Source: Acidobacteriota bacterium
Lineage (GTDB): Bacteria; Acidobacteriota; Thermoanaerobaculia; Multivoradales; Multivoraceae
NCBI GenBank assembly: GCA_026707545.1
Contig: JAPOWR010000001.1
Span: forward strand, 2,571,778-2,635,777
DNA: 64,000 bases
Direction: 5' to 3'
In this document: in pieces, positions 9,595 through 19,126 of the stretch
Position numbering within the stretch: position 1 is the stretch's first letter
Layout: each line of letters starts with the position of its first letter
Position numbers and translations under genes: made by a program
Notes under the pieces: generated by a model
The model's input: only the letters and a program-made list of their open reading frames with translations
Database searches by the model: none
Told to the model about the DNA's origin: nothing

Positions 9595-11956
9595 CTAGCG
9601 AGTAGTCCGCGGGCGGCTCCTTGCCCGCGAGGTGGCGCACGAAGTAGTCCCAACTGCGGCGAATGAAGTACGGGTCGGACATGAAACCGTGGTTGCCGGA
9701 CGGCAGCACGATCAGGTCGTAGTCCCGGTTCGCCCTGGTCAAGGCCTCGATGACCTGCAACGTCAGCGCCGGCGGCACGTTGTCGTCCAGTGCGCCATAG
9801 GCGAGCAGCAGCTTGCCTTCGAGCTGGTGGGCGATCGAGGCGTTGGCCTGCTCCTCGTAGCTCACGCTGGCCGGGTCGCCGTGGTAGGACTCGCCCCAGA
9901 GCTGGATGTAGCCCCGCTGGTCGTGGTTGCCGGCCGACGACACCGCCACCTTGTAGAACTCCGGGTAGGCGAAGATGGCGCGCGCCGAGGCGAAACCGCC
10001 CCCGGAATGGCCGTAGACGCCGACCCGGCCTAGGTCCATCTGCGGATACCGCACGGCGAGCTGACGGATGGCAGCCAGGTGGTCGGGGAGACCGCCGGCC
10101 TCCTGCAGGTTCCCCTCCGAGCGCGCATGAAAGGCCTTGGAGCGCAGCGGCGTACCGAAGCCGTCGACCGTGACCACGATGAAGCCGAGCTGCGCCAGCG
10201 CCAGGTCGTAGCTCAGGAACAGCGTCGGGTCGTGCCAGTTCTTGGTCACCCGATGCACCTGCGGCCCGGGATAGATGCCGTCGATCACCGGGTAGCTGGC
10301 GCTGGCGTCCTCCGGGTCGAAGCCGGGCGGGAAGAACACGTTGCCGTAGATGTCCGTCTTGCCGTCCCGCGCCTTGACCGTGAAGGGCACCGGCAGGGCG
10401 GTGAGCTCGACCAGCGACTCGAAGTCTGCGACTTCGAGCTCCACCGCGACGCGGCCGTCCGGCACCAGGACCCGCGACCGCGGCGGCTGGTCGATCCGCG
10501 ACCACTGGTCTACGAACGACTTGCCGCCTGGCGAGGCCGTCACCGTGTGGTCGCCTGGTTCGGGCGTGAGGATCTCCGGGCGCGACGTCGTGCGGTCGAG
10601 CGAAGCGCGGACGAAAGTGCGCAGGTAGGGATCGACGGCAGGGTCCAGGCCCGCAGCCGTGAGGTAGACGGTGCGCGACGCCTCGTCGACGTGCACCAGG
10701 TCGCGCACCACCCAGGCGCCCCGGGTGACCTGGCGGACGAGTTCGCCGTCGTTGCCGTACAGGTAGAGGTGCGCCCAGCCATCGCGCTGCGAGTACCAGA
10801 GCACCTCGCCGCTCTCGAGCACCCTGATGTTGGGCGTGCCTGTGCCGATCAGGAGGGTCGGCTCGACGTGGTGCCCGGAGGTCTCCGCCACCAGCGTGCG
10901 GGCGGCGCCGGTCGAAGCGTCGATCTCCTCGAGCCGCATCGAGCGCGCGCCGCGCGGCCGGCGCAGCAGGTAGGCCTTCGAACCGTCGTCCTTCCACCAG
11001 AGCTGCCTCAGGTCGGCCAGCGCCATGAAGGGCGTGTGGACCCGCTCGGTGTGGACCGGCCTCACCGTGCCGCTTTCGGCGTCGACGAGCAGGAGTTCGC
11101 TCCACGGCACGCCGTCGTCACCGGGGATCGGCATGCGGAAGGTGTGCAGGACGGGCCGGGCGCTGTCGCCGAGATCGGTGGTCTGGAGGACGTGCATCTC
11201 GCCCACTGCGCGCTGGTCCAGGCGGACGGTGAGAGCTGTCCTGCCGTCGGGCGACCACAGAGCGGAGGGCGGGACGACGACGCCCGCGCGCTTCTCGGTG
11301 ATCGTCGAGAGCCGCGCCTCGGGACGCGAGGCGTAGTCGTGGAACGGCACGCCGTCGTCGGTCAACCGGCGCTCCTCGCCGCTCCTGGTGGTGACGAGGT
11401 AGAGGTCGTGATCCCGTACCAGGAGGCTGTAGGCCCCGTCGGGAGACGGCAGGGGCGGCATCTGCTTCTCGTCCTTCTCTTCCACCGGGGCGGCCGGCGC
11501 TTCGACGCGCGAACACTCGGCGCCGTCCACCGTGCACCGGAACGACTCGGGCCCCTTCTCGCCCGGGATCTGGAAGGACACCTCGCCTTCCGTCGACAGG
11601 TCGATGCTCTCGAACGGCAGCGCCAGGGGCTCAGCGGGCACGTCGCGAAGCCCGCTCAGCGAGGCCGCCAGTCGGGCGTGATCGAAGGCCAGCCGCCGCC
11701 GGTTGTCGCTCGCCAGCGGCTCGACCCGCCAGAATCGGTGGCCGTCGCGGTCGTCGCTCCGGTACCAGAACGCCTCGCCGTCGCCGATCCAGTGCGGCGT
11801 CACCGTCTCGTTGAAGATGAGCGACGCGACGCCGAGCATCCTCGCCGCGCGGTCGTAGGCCGAGGCGGACACCTCGTCCTGCGCCGCAGGGGCAACGGCC
11901 GGCCCCGCGAGCACGATGACTATCGCCACCCGCAGGACGGCGCTTCGCATCTCCAT
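9584..11956 (-). CDS. secreted S9 prolyl oligopeptidase / DPP IV-like peptidase
   Basis: About 790 residues. An N-terminal signal peptide (hydrophobic IVIVLAGPAVA then AQDE) is followed by a beta-propeller DPPIV_N region and a C-terminal S9 hydrolase domain. The triad is intact: Ser651 in GHSGGGF, Asp in GALDDNVPP and His in PSGNHGFM. It should remove N-terminal dipeptides or cleave short peptides in the periplasm. Three in-frame ATGs lie close together (11965, 11956, 11950); I prefer 11956 because an AGGAGA sequence lies immediately upstream. It is divergent from the beta-lactamase-like gene across 152 bp and convergent with the M19 dipeptidase. Confidence 0.92.
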   Translation of the reverse strand: MEMRSAVLRVAIVIVLAGPAVAPAAQDEVSASAYDRAARMLGVASLIFNETVTPHWIGDGEAFWYRSDDRDGHRFWRVEPLASDNRRRLAFDHARLAASLSGLRDVPAEPLALPFESIDLSTEGEVSFQIPGEKGPESFRCTVDGAECSRVEAPAAPVEEKDEKQMPPLPSPDGAYSLLVRDHDLYLVTTRSGEERRLTDDGVPFHDYASRPEARLSTITEKRAGVVVPPSALWSPDGRTALTVRLDQRAVGEMHVLQTTDLGDSARPVLHTFRMPIPGDDGVPWSELLLVDAESGTVRPVHTERVHTPFMALADLRQLWWKDDGSKAYLLRRPRGARSMRLEEIDASTGAARTLVAETSGHHVEPTLLIGTGTPNIRVLESGEVLWYSQRDGWAHLYLYGNDGELVRQVTRGAWVVRDLVHVDEASRTVYLTAAGLDPAVDPYLRTFVRASLDRTTSRPEILTPEPGDHTVTASPGGKSFVDQWSRIDQPPRSRVLVPDGRVAVELEVADFESLVELTALPVPFTVKARDGKTDIYGNVFFPPGFDPEDASASYPVIDGIYPGPQVHRVTKNWHDPTLFLSYDLALAQLGFIVVTVDGFGTPLRSKAFHARSEGNLQEAGGLPDHLAAIRQLAVRYPQMDLGRVGVYGHSGGGFASARAIFAYPEFYKVAVSSAGNHDQRGYIQLWGESYHGDPASVSYEEQANASIAHQLEGKLLLAYGALDDNVPPALTLQVIEALTRANRDYDLIVLPSGNHGFMSDPYFIRRSWDYFVRHLAGKEPPADYSLAPP

Positions 11957-12108
11957 TCTCCTCATTCCTCCCAGCTCCCCGGAACTCATCCACGGCCGGC
12001 TCGCGCTCCGCTCTCCGGCCCGTTCTCGTTTGGTTACAGTCGTATACCAGTTTCGCCGACCCGCGCCGCCGCGGCATCGCGAACGGCGCCTGAACATCAG
12101 GAGATCCG

Positions 12109-13173
12109 ATGTCTCGATTGCACTCTTTCCGCCTCTGCCTGCCCGTCTTCCTGGTCGCGTGCACGATCGGCGCCCTGGCGGCCGCACCGGCTACGGCCTC
12201 CGAGCGTCTCGAGATCCTGGGCGACGATCCCAACCTGAAGCACCTGGGTGCCGAGATCGAACGCCTCGCCGAAGCCAGCATGGGCACGGTGGGAGTCGCC
12301 GCGATCCACCTCGAGTCCGGACGCGGCGTGCTGCTCAACGCCGATGAGCGCTTCCCGATGGCGAGCACCTACAAGGTGCCGATCGCGGTCGAGATCCTCG
12401 CGCAGGTTGATGCGGGCAAGCGGTCGCTCGACGACCTCATCACGATGCAGACCAGCGATCACGTCGTCACCTATGGCGCCCTCAGCGACTTCTTCGATAC
12501 GCCGGGCTCCCGCCTGACCATCCAGAACGTCCTCGGCCTGATGCTGCGGATCAGCGACAACATCGCCACCGACCTGCTGTTTCGCGAGGCCGGCGGCGCC
12601 GAAGCCATTACCGCGCGGATGAAGGCGTCCGGCGTCGAGGGAATCCGCGTCGACCGGACGACCCGGGCGCTGATCGCGAACTTCCTGGGTCGGGATGACG
12701 CAACCGTCGCCGTGCCAATCCCGCCGGCCGAGTACAACCGTCTGATTCTGGAAGACAACTCGAGTCAACTGGACGAGGCCCAACTGGCCGAACTCAACGA
12801 GGCGTTCAACTCCGATCCACGCGACACCGCAACGCCCCGGTCCATGGCCGCCCTTCTGCGGAAGATCTGGAAGCGGGAGATCCTCAGCGAGAAGAGCTCG
12901 GCCCTGCTGATCGACATCATGGCCCGCTGCGAGACCGGCGAGAACCGGATCCCGGGAGCGCTGCCGCCGGGCACCCCGGTCGCCCACAAGACCGGCACGA
13001 TCGGCGAGTCCACCAACGACGTGGGCGTCATCACCCTGCCGGGCGACGCGGGCCACGTGATCTCGGTCGTCTTCGTCAAGGAGTCGAAGCTTCCGTCCAA
13101 CGCGGCGATGGAACCCGTGATCGCCGAGGTCGCGCGGGCTTCGCACGACTACTTCGTGTTCAACCGCGACTAG
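12109..13173 (+). CDS. class A beta-lactamase-related serine hydrolase with enlarged omega-loop
   Basis: 354 residues with a signal peptide (to about residue 30), longer than the usual 260-300. Conserved class A motifs are present: Ser86-Thr-Tyr-Lys89, Ser149-Asp-Asn151 and Lys294-Thr-Gly296. The omega-loop is unusual: RVDR, equivalent to the R164 region, is followed by about 35 extra residues before the conserved LNEA, and the residue that should be Glu166 is not Glu (Leu226 by one alignment, Thr by another). Without that general base, deacylation may be slow, so it may not be a true beta-lactamase. It is first in a run with a second serine hydrolase and a CPBP protease. Confidence 0.85.
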   Translation: MSRLHSFRLCLPVFLVACTIGALAAAPATASERLEILGDDPNLKHLGAEIERLAEASMGTVGVAAIHLESGRGVLLNADERFPMASTYKVPIAVEILAQVDAGKRSLDDLITMQTSDHVVTYGALSDFFDTPGSRLTIQNVLGLMLRISDNIATDLLFREAGGAEAITARMKASGVEGIRVDRTTRALIANFLGRDDATVAVPIPPAEYNRLILEDNSSQLDEAQLAELNEAFNSDPRDTATPRSMAALLRKIWKREILSEKSSALLIDIMARCETGENRIPGALPPGTPVAHKTGTIGESTNDVGVITLPGDAGHVISVVFVKESKLPSNAAMEPVIAEVARASHDYFVFNRD

Positions 13174-13186
13174 GAGCGCGATCGCC

Positions 13187-14359
13187 GTGCCCCTGATACG
13201 CGAGATCGAGGACAACCTCGACTCGCTGCTCGAAGGCCAGTTGTTGTCCGGCGCCGAGAGCGCCGTGGCCCGGATCGAGGCACCCGCAGAAGGCTTCGTT
13301 TACGAGCACGCCGTCGGCATCGCGCGCACGGATACCGGCGAAGCGATGACGACGGATCATCGCTTTCACACTGCCAGCGTCAGCAAGTCGATGACCGCGC
13401 TGCTCGTTGTGCAACTCGCCGACGAAGGCTCGTTCGGTCCCGAGGGCGTGGACGCGCGCTATGTCGAGTTTGGGGTCTTTCCCGACGCGGTCCAGGAGCG
13501 TCTCCTCACTCGTGATGGACAGCACGCCTTTGCCGGGGTCACGCTCCGGCACATGCTGTCGCACACGTCCGGGTTCCGGGACGCCTTCGTCGACGACGGC
13601 TCCCAGACCGCGAAGGAACTCGGGCGACCCGCGCCGGGCTCGATCATCGGTAGCGATGCATCCCGCAACTTCACGGCCGCCTGGGCACCCTGGCTGCCGG
13701 ACGGCGACACCACGGAGGTGCGGGGCGTCGTCAACTTCTACCTGTCTCAGCCAGACATGGCCGAGGCCCTTTCCGAGCCCGGTACCGCCTTCCACTACAG
13801 CGACACCGCCTTCGTCCTCCTGGCGCTGCTCGTCGAGCGGGTAACAGGCGAGAGCTACCACGCCAACCTGAGAGACCGGATCTTCACGCCCTGCGATCTG
13901 CGGGACAGCTACCTCGCCTACCGGGACGATCCGCCGCTTGGGACCCGCCGCCAGCCCGAGTCCGATGTCCATGCCTTCGGCATACCGATGCTGAGTTCCG
14001 GCAAGAACCTCTCCTTCGACTGGGGCGGCGGCGGCCTGGTCACGACCGCCCGCGACCTCGTCCGGTTTCAGCGTGCGCTGGCGGAGCACCGAACCCCGGG
14101 CTCAGGTCGAATCCTGAGCGACATGACCGCCTGGACCCGGCCCGCCGGCCTGGCCGAGCCGCGGACCGGCGTCGGGCTCGGCCTGTTCCGCACGCGCTAC
14201 CCCGGCGGCGAGCTGTGGGGGCACTCCGGCGCCTGGGGGGCGAAGATGGACTGCGACCAGGCCGCCGGCATCTACTTCGCCGGCACGGTCAACCAGGCCG
14301 GCGCCCCGGCCGGCTGGCATCACCCGTTGATCGCGCGGGTCGCGGAGCATTTTCGCTAG
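13187..14359 (+). CDS. class C beta-lactamase-family serine hydrolase (PF00144)
   Basis: 390 residues without a clear signal peptide. The catalytic S-x-x-K is Ser64-Val-Ser-Lys67, the Tyr motif reads HYSD, so Ser replaces the usual x and Asp replaces the Asn of Y-x-N, and the third motif is HSGAWG. The family includes esterases, D-amino-peptidases and carboxypeptidases as well as AmpC. The GTG start is preceded by AGGAG overlapping the previous stop codon (13171-13173). The next gene begins 8 bp downstream, so this is the middle of a polycistronic unit. Substrate not determinable. Confidence 0.87.
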   Translation: MPLIREIEDNLDSLLEGQLLSGAESAVARIEAPAEGFVYEHAVGIARTDTGEAMTTDHRFHTASVSKSMTALLVVQLADEGSFGPEGVDARYVEFGVFPDAVQERLLTRDGQHAFAGVTLRHMLSHTSGFRDAFVDDGSQTAKELGRPAPGSIIGSDASRNFTAAWAPWLPDGDTTEVRGVVNFYLSQPDMAEALSEPGTAFHYSDTAFVLLALLVERVTGESYHANLRDRIFTPCDLRDSYLAYRDDPPLGTRRQPESDVHAFGIPMLSSGKNLSFDWGGGGLVTTARDLVRFQRALAEHRTPGSGRILSDMTAWTRPAGLAEPRTGVGLGLFRTRYPGGELWGHSGAWGAKMDCDQAAGIYFAGTVNQAGAPAGWHHPLIARVAEHFR

Positions 14360-14367
14360 GGGGACCG

Positions 14368-15435
14368 ATGCGAGACTTCATCCGACGTCATCCCTTCTGG
14401 ACCTTCTACGCCGCGGCCGTGCTGATCGGCCTGCTGGCCTGGATCTACCTGATGACGGTCGAACCCGTGTTACAGGGGGAACGCGGACCCGACTACAGCG
14501 CCTACGGCGAGTTCGTGGGTTACCGGGACGCGACCCGGGCGGCGCACCCGATCCTCCACCACCACGGCGACAGCGTCCTGCTGTACATGCAGGCGGCCGC
14601 CAGCAAGATGCCGATCCTGCTGCCCATGTTCTCGTTCCCCTTCGCGCCGACGCTGGCGGCGCTGCTGATCGTTGGGATCGGCTGGAAGCGGCTCGGGCTG
14701 CGCGCCCTGGTCGGTCTCTACCGCCCCATCCGGGGCAACGTGAGCCTGCGGGAGGGCGCGCAGCTCTACGCCATCCTGGTCGGCTTCCTGGTGACCTTCG
14801 TGAGCAGTCTGCTGATCGTCGAGCAGCTCTTCGGCGACCCCGCCAGGGTGGAGAACGCGGTCGCCCACATCGGGCTCCTGGACTGGCGGACCTTCGTCGT
14901 CACCTTGCTCGTCGCGGGCTTCCTCAACCAGGGCGCGCTCCTCGAAGAGCTGGGCTGGCGCGGCTACGCCTTGCCGCTGCTCGTCCGCAAGTGGAACAAC
15001 CCCCTGGTTGCCTGCGTCGTGCTCGGCGTCCTCTGGGCGCTGTGGCACTTCCCGCGCGAGATCCCGGGGATCCTGTCCGGCCAGCAGACTCTGGCCGCCC
15101 TGGTGCAGTGGCACCTGATCTTCTTCCTGTCGACGATCGGCATGACGATCGTCGCCTTCTACTTCGTCAATGCCGCCGGCGGCAGCGTCATCCCGGCGAT
15201 CCTCATCCACGGCGTCCTGAACCACGTCGGCAACATGTTCGGCGCCGAGCAGCTCGTGGGCCGCTCGTACGGCGGGATGATCGGGCCGGTCGGCTGGGCG
15301 GTCGCCGGCCTCGTGGTCATCGCCCTGGTTGGACCGGATCTCGGCTGGCAGCGTAGGGTCAAGGCCCTGGGTAATGACGATCCGAGCCTCATCTGGTCGG
15401 GCGCCGGCGGCGAAAGGGAGATGCGCAATGGCTGA
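14368..15435 (+). CDS. CPBP (CAAX/Abi) family intramembrane glutamic endopeptidase
   Basis: 355-residue membrane protein with about eight hydrophobic segments. The CPBP/Rce1 motifs are present: EE-x-x-W-R-G in LLEELGWRGY, F/W-x-x-x-H in LWALWHFPRE, and a later histidine motif HGVLNH. In bacteria such proteins act in peptide maturation, self-immunity or membrane-protein turnover. I chose ATG 14368 because it follows the previous stop by 8 bp and a GGGG run lies upstream. The end overlaps the next SDR gene by 8 bp. No bacteriocin precursor is visible nearby, so its target is open. Confidence 0.88.
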   Translation: MRDFIRRHPFWTFYAAAVLIGLLAWIYLMTVEPVLQGERGPDYSAYGEFVGYRDATRAAHPILHHHGDSVLLYMQAAASKMPILLPMFSFPFAPTLAALLIVGIGWKRLGLRALVGLYRPIRGNVSLREGAQLYAILVGFLVTFVSSLLIVEQLFGDPARVENAVAHIGLLDWRTFVVTLLVAGFLNQGALLEELGWRGYALPLLVRKWNNPLVACVVLGVLWALWHFPREIPGILSGQQTLAALVQWHLIFFLSTIGMTIVAFYFVNAAGGSVIPAILIHGVLNHVGNMFGAEQLVGRSYGGMIGPVGWAVAGLVVIALVGPDLGWQRRVKALGNDDPSLIWSGAGGEREMRNG

Positions 15436-16198
15436 CTTCGATGGGAAGATCTGCCTCGTCACCGGCGGCGCGTCCGGCATCGGCAGGGCCACCTGCGAGG
15501 CGCTTGCGGCCCGGGGCGCGCATGTCGTCGTCACGGACGTCGACGAAGCCGCGGGGCGAGACGTCGCGGACGCCGTCGGCGGCGACTTCGCGCGTCTCGA
15601 CGTCAGCGACCGGGACGCCTGGACGCGCGTCGTCTCCGAGGTCGTCGAGGTTCACGGTGGCCTCGATCTGGTCCATCTCAACGCCGGCGTGACGACCTAT
15701 CCGGCGACCGGGGGTGACTTCCCCGCCTTTGACATCGCCGCCATGCCGGCGGACGCCTACCGCCGCGCCATGGGGGCCAACGTCGACGGAGTCGTCTTCG
15801 GCGTAAGTGCGACGGTGCCGGCGCTCGAGAACCGGGGCGGCGGGGGGATCGTCGTCACGGCCTCGGTGGCCGGGCTCATCACCTGGGAAGTGGACCCCGT
15901 CTACACGCTGACCAAGCACGCCGTGGTCGGCCTGGTGCGCGCGCTCGCACCGTCTCTCGCCGAGCGTCGAATCACGCTCAACGCGATCTGCCCGGCCGCG
16001 GTCGCGACGAAGATCTTCGGCCCCGAGGCCGAGCACTTCGTCAGGGAGGCCCGCCTTCGACTCATGCCGCCTTCCCAGGTTGCGGATGCCGTCATCGAGG
16101 CAGTGACTGGCGGCGAGACCGGCCAGTGTTGGGTCTGCTACGACGGCAGGGACCCGAAGCTCTACGTGCCGGCCCCGCTTCCAGGGCTGGACGACTAG
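15428..16198 (+). CDS. SDR family oxidoreductase
   Basis: 256-residue classical SDR. The cofactor motif is TGGASGIG near the N terminus, followed by LNAGV, a catalytic Ser in VTASVAG and the Tyr-x-x-x-Lys motif in YTLTKHA. The acidic residue ending beta-2 (VVTDVDEA) suggests NAD rather than NADP preference, by family rule. ATG 15428 overlaps the CPBP gene end and has AAAGGGAGA upstream. It closes the 12.1-16.2 kb operon and is convergent with the serine hydrolase gene ending at 16212. Confidence 0.9.
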   Translation: MADFDGKICLVTGGASGIGRATCEALAARGAHVVVTDVDEAAGRDVADAVGGDFARLDVSDRDAWTRVVSEVVEVHGGLDLVHLNAGVTTYPATGGDFPAFDIAAMPADAYRRAMGANVDGVVFGVSATVPALENRGGGGIVVTASVAGLITWEVDPVYTLTKHAVVGLVRALAPSLAERRITLNAICPAAVATKIFGPEAEHFVREARLRLMPPSQVADAVIEAVTGGETGQCWVCYDGRDPKLYVPAPLPGLDD

Positions 16199-16211
16199 CC
16201 GCCGTCGGAAG

Positions 16212-17855
16212 CTACTCCTCCGCCTCGCCGCCGGCTCCCGCCGGGAACAACACGCTGGCGGCGCCCGGAAAGCGGGCGCCCAGTTCCCGCATAATCTGTC
16301 GGGCTTCCTCCTCGGTCACCCTGCACAGGTCCGATGCCCAGAAGCCGGTGACCGCAGCGTAGCCGAAGCCGGCGCGCCGGATGTCGACGACACCCTGGCG
16401 GAACGCTTCCTCGTTCCAGTCCTGGCGCGCCCCGTCGAGCATCCGCGTCGACCTGAGTGCATGGTCGAGGGCGTCCTGGGGCATCTCGCCGGGAACGCCA
16501 ACGTACATCCTGAACATCGCGGCGTAGACAACGCCGCGGACGTAGGAGACCTTCCACGTCCACTCCTCCGAAGGCGGCGAGACCTCGAAGTCCGGACGCG
16601 CGTGCAGCATCCAGTTCTCGATGAACGGCGGAATGAGGGAGACGTCGGGAGCACTGTCGGGAAGGCTCCACTGATTCGACGCGACCACTACGGAGACGTC
16701 CAGGTCGGGCCACCCCCAACCGTCGGTACGCCAGCCGAACATGTGACCGCCGGCGTGACTGAAGGACATGGTCGGCTGACCATGGTCGCGCAGCAGCCAG
16801 ACCAGACCCAGATCGAGCCCCGGTCCCAGCTCGCCGTGCTGGGGAGTCAGCATCTGCCCGACGGTTTCGGCCTCGAGGACCTGGTAGTCGTTGTAACGCC
16901 CGCCCGCGAGCATGGCCATGAGCAGGCTCAGGTGGTCGGCCGGCTTCGCCAGCACGCCGCCGGCGGGATAGTGGCTGAAGTAGAGCGGGATCGTGGGAAT
17001 CAGGGCCCCGCCCATCCGTGCATAGCCGGTGCTCATCTGCTCCCAGATCTCGGGGCGCACGTAGTCCCGGTGCTGCGCGGGCGGATACTGGGACGACTCC
17101 ATGCCCAGCGGATCCATGACGTGCTTCTGGACGTAGTCCGCGAACGAAAGCCCTTCCGGATTGACCGTCTCCACGATCAGGCCGAGCGTGGCCAGACCCG
17201 GGTTTGAGTAGTTGTAGCGCTCGCCGACCCGCGCGACCCAGAACGGGGTCACGCCGCCGCCGACGGGGCTCATATCGGAGTCGAAGCTCTCCCGGAGTGC
17301 CTGAGCGAGCGGCATCGGCTTGTGCCAGACACCCATGGCGCCACCGCTAGAGATCCCCGAGCGATGGGTCAGCAGGTCGTGCACGGTGATGTCGCGCTCA
17401 CCCAGCGGGTTGGACACCTCGAAGGGCAGGTGCTCGTTGATCGCATCGTCGAGCGACAGGATCCCGCGATCCACAAGCTGCATGACGGCAGTGGCGGTGT
17501 ACGTCTTGCCCAGGGAGCCGGAGTGGTAGACGGTCTCCGGAGTCATCGGCTTCTCGCTTGCGGCGTCCGCGTAACCGAAACCGGCCTCCCAGATGAGCCT
17601 TCCCTTGTAGCCCAGGGCGAGATTGAGCCCGGGGCTGCCCTGGGCTCGCACGACGTGCGGCACGAAGTCGCGCAGGGCGTCGATCAACTGCAACTCGAAG
17701 GGGCGCTCCGTGTGCACCGTCTCGGTGATCGGGACCGACCGCTCGGGCTGGGCCTCCACGGCCACCGTCAGAATCGCACACAAGAGGGCCGACGCCAGGA
17801 AGACCTCACCGGCGCGTGTACCGGCGACGATCCGGATGAAGCGGTGAAGGTCCAT
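16212..17855 (-). CDS. secreted class C beta-lactamase-family serine hydrolase, long form
   Basis: 547 residues with an N-terminal signal peptide (hydrophobic AGEVFLASALLCAILTV, then EAQPE). The catalytic domain carries Ser114-Leu-Gly-Lys117 and Tyr-Ser-Asn in YNYSNPG. About 130 C-terminal residues beyond the hydrolase core have no domain I recognise. It starts 2 bp after the CapA stop on the same strand and belongs to the minus-strand run starting at 21249. The same open frame continues far upstream only as a shadow of the CapA and hydrolase genes. Likely a periplasmic esterase or peptidase. Confidence 0.88.
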   Translation of the reverse strand: MDLHRFIRIVAGTRAGEVFLASALLCAILTVAVEAQPERSVPITETVHTERPFELQLIDALRDFVPHVVRAQGSPGLNLALGYKGRLIWEAGFGYADAASEKPMTPETVYHSGSLGKTYTATAVMQLVDRGILSLDDAINEHLPFEVSNPLGERDITVHDLLTHRSGISSGGAMGVWHKPMPLAQALRESFDSDMSPVGGGVTPFWVARVGERYNYSNPGLATLGLIVETVNPEGLSFADYVQKHVMDPLGMESSQYPPAQHRDYVRPEIWEQMSTGYARMGGALIPTIPLYFSHYPAGGVLAKPADHLSLLMAMLAGGRYNDYQVLEAETVGQMLTPQHGELGPGLDLGLVWLLRDHGQPTMSFSHAGGHMFGWRTDGWGWPDLDVSVVVASNQWSLPDSAPDVSLIPPFIENWMLHARPDFEVSPPSEEWTWKVSYVRGVVYAAMFRMYVGVPGEMPQDALDHALRSTRMLDGARQDWNEEAFRQGVVDIRRAGFGYAAVTGFWASDLCRVTEEEARQIMRELGARFPGAASVLFPAGAGGEAEE

Positions 17856-17857
17856 TC

Positions 17858-19111
17858 TCAGGCTCCTTCCCCGGCAGGGAGAATTCGCACGCCGCGATGG
17901 CCGGCAACGTCGACGTAGCTCGCCCTGTCCACCCGGCCGTTCAGGTCCTGGCTCGCACAGCCGTGATCGACGTAGTCCATGACATCCCGGCCCTCGCGTG
18001 ACTCCGGATCGACCGCGCGGACGGCGCCGTCCGGATTCAGCCGGCAGGGCACGAAGCCGAACTCGGAGGGCGCGCCCTCCGCGAGCTTGACGTAGCCCAG
18101 AGCCGTCATCCGGGCCTCGGGATGAAGCGGCATCAGCGGCCAGCCCCTGCGCGGCGCCACGCCGTAGTAGTCCGCATCGTCGTCGAGGACCGGCATGGCG
18201 GCGACCATCTCCTCCGGCCAGCGGTCGAGCCGCACGTCGAAGACGAAGTGGCCGAGTCCGTAGAACACCGGCCGGTCGCGGTACCACTCCATGCCGCGCA
18301 ACACGTGCTGGTGATGGCCGACCACGATGTCGACGCCCTGGTCGATGCACAGGCGGGCGGTGCGCAGCTCGTGGTCGGTCAGGTGGTGGGCCTTGAAGTG
18401 GTCGCCCCAGTGGAAGCTGGCCACCACGAGATCCGCCTGCTCGCGGGCGGCGGCGATGTCGGCCTCCAGGTTGTCGTGGTCCGTCCTGTCGGGCACGGTC
18501 GAGACTCGGGGATTGGCCCCCGGCGTGTAGTAGTCGTCGATCAGGTCCTGGTAGAAGTTGTGCGCCCTGAGCGGCGCCAGCCCGGCCAGGCTCCCCCGCG
18601 CCTCGTAGCCGCGGGGAAAGACCGAGGCGTAGGCCAGGTAGGCGACCTTCACGCCGCCGGTTTCGAGGATCGCGGGAGCGCGGGCCTCTTCGAGGCTGCC
18701 GCCGGCGCCGCAGGTCCTGACCCCCTGCTCGTGCAGACGCCGCCGGTTCTCGAGCATCGCCTCGCGGCCGCCGTCCAGGATGTGGTTGTTCGCCAGTGAC
18801 AGCACGTCGAAGCCGACCCGGCTCAGGACGTCGAGATTGCGCGCGGGCGGGACGAGGGCCGCCCCGGCGCTGGGTACCGAGCGGGGATTGTCGGAGTACG
18901 GGCCCTCCAGGTTGCCGAACAGCACGTCCGGCGCGGCGAGAAGATCGCGCACCGGCGCGTAGGCCTCGTCCGGATCGTCGCGATCGGTGAGCAGATCGCC
19001 GACGAAGCCGAGAAGCACGTCGCCGTCGGCGGCGCGGACTGAAGAGGGGCCGCCGACCAGCGCGACGACGCCGGCAGCGGCGCTTGATCTGAGGAACTGT
19101 CGCCGGTTCAC
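17858..19111 (-). CDS. CapA/PgsA-type metallophosphatase-fold protein, Tat-exported
   Basis: 417 residues. A twin-arginine leader (NRRQFLRSSAAAG) is followed by the CapA domain: GFVGDLLTD, FGNLEGPY, LANNHILDGG, SFHWGDHF and GHHQHVL, the metal-ligand pattern of this calcineurin-like family. CapA proteins are linked to poly-gamma-glutamate capsule synthesis, but many stand alone and have unknown substrates; no capB or capC is visible here. It is followed 2 bp later by the serine hydrolase gene and preceded at 15 bp by the alpha/beta hydrolase gene. A periplasmic phosphoesterase or ligase-like activity is an inference. Confidence 0.88.
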   Translation of the reverse strand: MNRRQFLRSSAAAGVVALVGGPSSVRAADGDVLLGFVGDLLTDRDDPDEAYAPVRDLLAAPDVLFGNLEGPYSDNPRSVPSAGAALVPPARNLDVLSRVGFDVLSLANNHILDGGREAMLENRRRLHEQGVRTCGAGGSLEEARAPAILETGGVKVAYLAYASVFPRGYEARGSLAGLAPLRAHNFYQDLIDDYYTPGANPRVSTVPDRTDHDNLEADIAAAREQADLVVASFHWGDHFKAHHLTDHELRTARLCIDQGVDIVVGHHQHVLRGMEWYRDRPVFYGLGHFVFDVRLDRWPEEMVAAMPVLDDDADYYGVAPRRGWPLMPLHPEARMTALGYVKLAEGAPSEFGFVPCRLNPDGAVRAVDPESREGRDVMDYVDHGCASQDLNGRVDRASYVDVAGHRGVRILPAGEGA

Positions 19112-19126
19112 GTTCGCACCTCCGAA

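Noticed and set aside
12041-12048. GTATAC-type palindromes upstream of genes (12043 and 25519)
   Set aside because: The two sites look alike, but no -35 element lies at a proper distance on either strand, and two short matches are too few.
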